Program-made: the position numbers and the translations under genes
Shown here: piece by piece, positions 59,734 to 64,000 of the stretch
Layout of the letters: each line of letters starts with the position of its first letter
How positions within the stretch are numbered: the first letter of the stretch is position 1
The notes under the pieces: generated by a model
Database searches by the model: none
Told to the model about the DNA's origin: nothing
Seen by the model: only the letters and a program-made list of their open reading frames with translations
NCBI GenBank assembly: GCA_022393335.1
Contig: JAJEKB010021763.1
Location: 1-64,000 of the forward strand
DNA: 64,000 nt
From: Macrotrachela quadricornifera
Lineage: Eukaryota; Rotifera; Eurotatoria; Philodinida; Philodinidae
Direction of reading: 5' to 3'

Positions 59734-62149
59734 AATTAATAAATTGATTTTATATAAGTTCTGAAATAGAAAATTTCTTATCATTATTGTCGGTTTACAA
59801 GATTTAATGCTAGCTCTAGCAACTTCAGCTTGCGTCGCCTATGTAGTACAGCCGCAAAATAAAAGAATGAATGTGTCGTAAATACGCAAGTTATGTGTAA
59901 TACGTAGATCATCAATCAACATGAAGCAATCGCGAGAGCTTGCAAAAAATTCATCTGTGACGATGTTTTACCTTCCTCTACTCCAGAACTAAGCAGTCTA
60001 TTGACGACCATCTATGATAAGTCTATAAAACAAGTAGAGTTAGTAGAAGCATTGTCTTCTTCATCAATGCACCAAATCGAATCTTCAGTATCGATAGCGA
60101 TCTCATCTCAAATCTGTCTCATTATAAACAGACTTCACAAAAATTTGGGGAGAAAGGAGGCTGAGCCTACCCCCTGAGATTTTTCTAGTTACACCACTCG
60201 TGTTACTTCTTCTTAAAATTCATAAATTGAAAAACAATACAAAAGAGTTAAGTCAAAAGCTTCGGATACTTTAAGATAGTTAATAATATCTAATAGCAAC
60301 ATAATCTACTAAACGGCTTAAAACAGTTTCGTTTTGCGTATACAACGCAAGTAAAGAAAAAAAGAAGGACATGAAATAATATGTGACTCTCATTCATTTT
60401 TTTAATCACTGATAATCATCTCTAATCATTCCTAATCACTGATAATTACTCCTAAACACTGATAATCACTGACAATCACTCCTAATCATAACTAATCAAT
60501 AATTAGCTATTTCCCCTCTTGACTTTCTCGCTATGTATATAGAAACTATATTTCTAGCTGCATATGCATCTTAGTGTTTTTTAGTTGATTTTACTGGTTC
60601 TACCAAGTAATAATAAAGTAATTAGGAATATTTTATGGTACTTTCTGATTCCTAGTATATCTTGATATCAAAGGATCACCAATAATTCAAATAACTGTAC
60701 GCTATAGGTAAGTTTTTACAAGATACACTTATCTGAATGATAAATACAGTAATCATAAAACGATATTCTGAATTCATCAGACCTACTGACAATTTATGTG
60801 TGGTTATACGATATTTTCTAGGAGAAAAGATTTTCTCGATTTGTTTTTGACAAGATGTTACTTTTTTTGCTATTCAATAGAATAAACAAAATCGCCTAAA
60901 ATTGTACGTATCAATAAGTTTAAAAGTGAATTATTCAGTACTAAATGTTTTCTGTTGACGAATAAAGAACAACGAGAAAAATTTGCTCTGACTTTATTAC
61001 TGTATTAGTTGAATGCTATGAATTTTTTCATCTAAAGATGAGAATGTTCAATCTATTGGCAATGATTATGTCAGTTTAAAGCGTTCATCAAAAAATATTA
61101 AACTATGAAAATGAAATCTTTATTAGAGATTTCGTATTTTATTAAAGTGATAAAAAATCTTGCATCACTCAATTAATCATACTATCAATGTTCTTTCCTA
61201 TGTGATAGATGATTCAACATATGAATAGAGTACTATAACAATACTATTTATTCAGATGTAACTGAAAGTAATTAAAATCTTCGAATATCTCACCATTTAT
61301 AAACAATAATCCTCTTCTCATGTCTAACATTTGTTTTTGTTTCATTTTCTGTTTGATATCTTTTTTATTTCGGATATAAATTATTTTCAATATAAATAAA
61401 TTTCTCCTATCAATTCATTCTCTTAGGACATCTGATTATCAAATTAGCTAATAAATATTAATAATAAAGAAAGAGAGCATTATTTTAGCTTGAAGCATAT
61501 ATAGGATTTTCAAAACAAAATATGATTGCAAGAACTATTTATATTGCAATAAAAATATCCAATAACACCATCATCATCTGTTCTTCTACAAACTTTTCTT
61601 GTCACTGTTAGTTTTTTTTTTTACATGTTAATCATATTTTATAATGTCTATATGTGACAAATTATTGATAAATCAATTTATATTTGTTTTTTTTTCTCTA
61701 TTGAAATCGATGGAAAAGACCTTGTAATGTTCTGTATATATTCACAAATATATATATATAAAGCAGATGTCATAATACAGAAAAAGCAAAATAACATAAA
61801 TTAATAAAGCAAGTTTCTCATATAGATCGTGAAAAAAAAAACAAAAATACAAGAAATAATTTATAAACGTTCCTATTCTATCATATAACACTACTCAATG
61901 AACAATAATAGAGTAATCGATAAATTTCTTCTTTTTTCTTCGGATCTATATTGATTTCTTATTGAACGATGTTTGAAAATAGAAATAAGAAAAAAAATCT
62001 ACGGAGACATTGAAAAAAAGAAAAGGTTCATAGTTCTTTAACAAATATTAAGATGTTTTGATTTAATTTTTTTTTCTCTCAATAAATACTCATATAAAAT
62101 ATATTATAACGATTATATTCATTTTAGCAAAAGAAAAGAAAATTTTTCT
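59734..62149. other. 2.4 kb spacer
   Basis: No gene is supported. It contains the small tandem repeat near 60403-60502 and several poly-T or poly-A tracts near 61611-61690. The promoter of the calcium sensor gene should lie in the last few hundred bases. Confidence 0.4.
60403..60502. repeat. Imperfect minisatellite, units of about 20 bp
   Basis: The words TAATCACTGATAATCACT and CTCCTAATCA recur about five times in 100 bp with small changes. No function is apparent. Confidence 0.7.
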
Positions 62150-63138
62150 ATGGGTAATAAAATCGTTGTTAAAAGTGGAACATCAAAAGAACTTACTCCA
62201 CATAGTCTGTTTTTAATTCATTTTATTTATTGATCTAATTAAATAATATTATATTTAGGTATTGCTTTGCTAAAAGCAAGTTCTAGACTTAGTGAAGAAG
62301 GTGAGAGAAATTTTTAAAATAAATTTTATTAATTAGATTTTATTTTTTCGTTTTAGAAATTATTGATTTACATACTGTATGTAGAATTCGAATTTTTATT
62401 TTTTATTTTTATTAAATTGTTTTTATTTTTTCAAGGCTTTCTGGAATGATTTTCCATCAGGTAGAATGGATAAAAAAGGTTTTATAAGATATTATGAAGA
62501 AATAAAAGATGAAAATGATAAAACAAATGTTTTATGCGAGTATAAATTATTTATTAAAGAATTATATTTTTATTAATTCTTTTTTTTATTTAAATAAAGT
62601 CATGTATTTGCCGTATTTGATAGAGATCATGATGGTACAATTGATTTTCATGAATTTTTATTAGCAGTTGCAGCTGGTACTCCAGGTGATTTAGATAGTC
62701 ATCTTAAATATGTTTTTGAAATGTAATTATAAAAACAAAAATTTCGAAATATATTATATATTTTTCATATTATTATATATAGGTGTGATGTTTCTGGAGA
62801 TGGAAATATGGATATACAAGAATTAGCTGCTTTTCTTAAAGCATCTGTATGACAAAATTTTTGCTTTAATTAAAAAATTTATTGTTTTTATTTTTTTTAT
62901 ATATATTTAGTTAACTATAGCAGGTAAAATTGATAAAACAAATAATAATTATCCAAAAGAACTTGCTGCTGGAGTATTTAATACACTTGGTATAAGTGAA
63001 GGAAAAAAATTAAATAAAGAACAATTTATTAAAGGGTATAAATTAATTTCTATAGATTTATTTTTCTCTATTATTTATTAAATTTTAAGATGTAAAAATG
63101 ATCCAGATCTTCGAGAATTATTTGGTGGTGGACATTAA
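62150..63138 (+). CDS. Neuronal calcium sensor-like EF-hand protein
   Basis: Eight short exons (62150..62204, 62259..62300, 62357..62376, 62436..62539, 62600..62722, 62783..62846, 62911..63035, 63090..63138) join in phase; 193 residues, the normal size for the NCS family (recoverin, visinin-like, frequenin, GCAP). The start MGNKIVVKSG fits N-myristoylation at Gly2. EF2 (DRDHDGTIDFHE) and EF3 (DVSGDGNMDIQE) have complete calcium ligands; EF1 is degenerate (WNDFPSGRMDKKGF), as is usual in the family, and EF4 (GISEGKKLNKEQF) lacks the acidic ligands. It should be a membrane-associated calcium switch in signalling cells. Exon 3 is only 20 bp. The C-terminus ends NDPDLRELFGGGH. AATAAA follows about 75 bp after the stop. 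Confidence 0.9.
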
Positions 63139-63497
63139 AACAAATATGTATTTTGTGTTAAAACATATTCTAATCTTGAATGTATTTTGTTTTATTATTT
63201 AAAAAGAAAATATTTGAATAAAAATTTTAATAATATATTTAAACCATTCATATTTTAGTTTTGTTTTCCTTTAATGCAAATAATAGAAAAAGAATATAAA
63301 ATTTATAATATATTTTTTTAATATAATCAATAATTAAAAAGATTCATTTATTTTGAAAAAATATTTTTATATAAAAATTTCATCTTGATAGAGGTCTCGT
63401 ATTTAATTGGTTGACATACTTTAATCGTTATGGTCGTCATGTCAGATTTTCCATTGGAAAAGTACTAAGAATTGTTTTTTTTTTCTATGTTTGAGTA
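63139..63497. other. Short spacer before KCMF1
   Basis: The 359 bp include the 3' end of the calcium sensor gene and the presumed KCMF1 promoter. A somewhat GC-richer part (ttggttgacatactttaatcgttatggtcgtcatg, about 63410-63445) may hold promoter elements, but none can be named. Confidence 0.4.
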
Positions 63498-64000
63498 ATG
63501 TCAGCTCATGAAGGTGTCAGTTGTGATGCTTGTGGTAAGAGTAATTTTCGTTCGAAACGTTTTAAATGTTTAATTTGTTATGATTATGATCTTTGTTCAA
63601 CATGTTATGAACAAGGTGAAACATCAAGTCATCATACAAATGAACATCCTATGCAATGTAAAAAAAAAACAAACAAAATTTCTTTTTATTTTTTGTTTAT
63701 TCTTTTTTTCTTCTATTTCAGGTATATTAACACGTCAAGATTTTGATTTATATTATTATGGTGAACGATATACATCTGAACATGCTCAATCATTTACATG
63801 TCCATTTTGTGGTGAAATGGGTTTTTCACTTCCATTTACAAATGAAACATCACAAAATTTTGATCTTTTTCATCATCTTCAATTAAAACATGCTGATGAA
63901 CAACAATCAAATGAAGTTATTTGTCCAATTTGTGCAGCTATGACAAATGGTGAACCAAATTATGTTTCATCTGATCTTTTAGCACATATTGCTAATGATC
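63498..64000 (+). CDS. KCMF1: KCMF1-like E3 ubiquitin ligase (5' part, runs off the window)
   Basis: Exon 1 (63498..63657) and exon 2 (63722 to beyond 64000) join in phase within a Cys codon across a 64 bp intron. The N-terminus is a ZZ-type zinc finger: HEGVSCDACGKSNFRSKRFK, CLICYDYDLCSTCYE and HTNEHPMQC. After ILTRQDFDLYYYGE come the Di19-type C2H2 fingers: FTCPFCGEMGF...HHLQLKHADE and VICPICAAM. This order and spacing is that of KCMF1 (potassium channel modulatory factor 1), a RING-like E3 that works with UBR4 in proteasomal and lysosomal turnover and recognises degrons through its ZZ finger. The start is the first Met, directly before the conserved SAHEGVSCDAC. The missing C-terminal half lies outside the window. 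Confidence 0.93.

Noticed and set aside
1..64000. CRISPR arrays, operons, bacterial promoters, rRNA and tRNA genes
   Set aside because: Repeats present are dispersed inverted or tandem eukaryotic types; no cloverleaf or rRNA-like segment was recognised by eye.

Overview
This is animal nuclear DNA: very AT-rich, standard code, and genes broken by many short (about 45-90 bp) AT-rich GT-AG introns. Gene content is metazoan (SOX, homeobox, KCMF1, neuronal calcium sensor, CEP295-like, MACPF). An ADP-ribosyltransferase fused to kinesin-light-chain-type TPRs, together with many small inverted-repeat elements, is reminiscent of bdelloid rotifers. That assignment is an inference from style and gene content; no sequence search was possible. 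Gene models were assembled by joining exons at GT-AG sites with matching reading phase, and exon coordinates are given in each entry.

Layout. 2.4-5.7 kb: aldo/keto reductase and hemerythrin-like gene (both minus). 6.3-8.6 kb: SOX HMG-box gene and a small homeobox gene (both minus). 11.9-12.4 kb: orphan two-exon gene, followed by a 0.93 kb inverted-repeat element. 14.0-19.6 kb: two tandem secreted chitin-binding-like genes, a foldback element, and an eight-exon gene whose product carries three MACPF domains in one secreted chain. 21.8 kb: small membrane protein with a PPSY motif. 23.1-29.5 kb: a 2077-residue protein with RING, two RanBP2-type zinc fingers, RRM-like segments, a microbial-type poly(ADP-ribose) glycohydrolase domain and about 14 PBZ-type C2H2 modules. 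29.6-32.5 kb: a divergent pair of paralogous GTPases. 36.9-40.7 kb: intronless ART-TPR gene with 19 TPRs. 42.8-44.6 kb: RRM/coiled-coil gene (minus) with one repeat-filled intron. 45-50 kb: a repeat-rich gene desert holding an old direct duplication. 50.3-55.2 kb: CEP295/Ana1-like centriolar gene (minus) with apparent lesions in its 3' half. 55.5-59.7 kb: nested inverted-repeat elements and a hAT transposase remnant. 62.2-64.0 kb: neuronal-calcium-sensor-like gene and the 5' part of KCMF1.

Functional themes. ADP-ribose biology appears twice within 18 kb: a likely eraser/reader (PARG-like plus PBZ array, joined to ubiquitin-type modules) and a likely mono-ADP-ribosyl writer (ART-TPR). A second theme is secreted defence-like proteins (triple MACPF, chitin-binding-like pair). 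The two strongest candidates for undescribed architectures are the RING-NZF-PARG-PBZ protein and the triple-MACPF protein with a furin-like site between its second and third domains. The rest is ordinary housekeeping or developmental genes separated by long AT-rich spacers with small non-autonomous elements.
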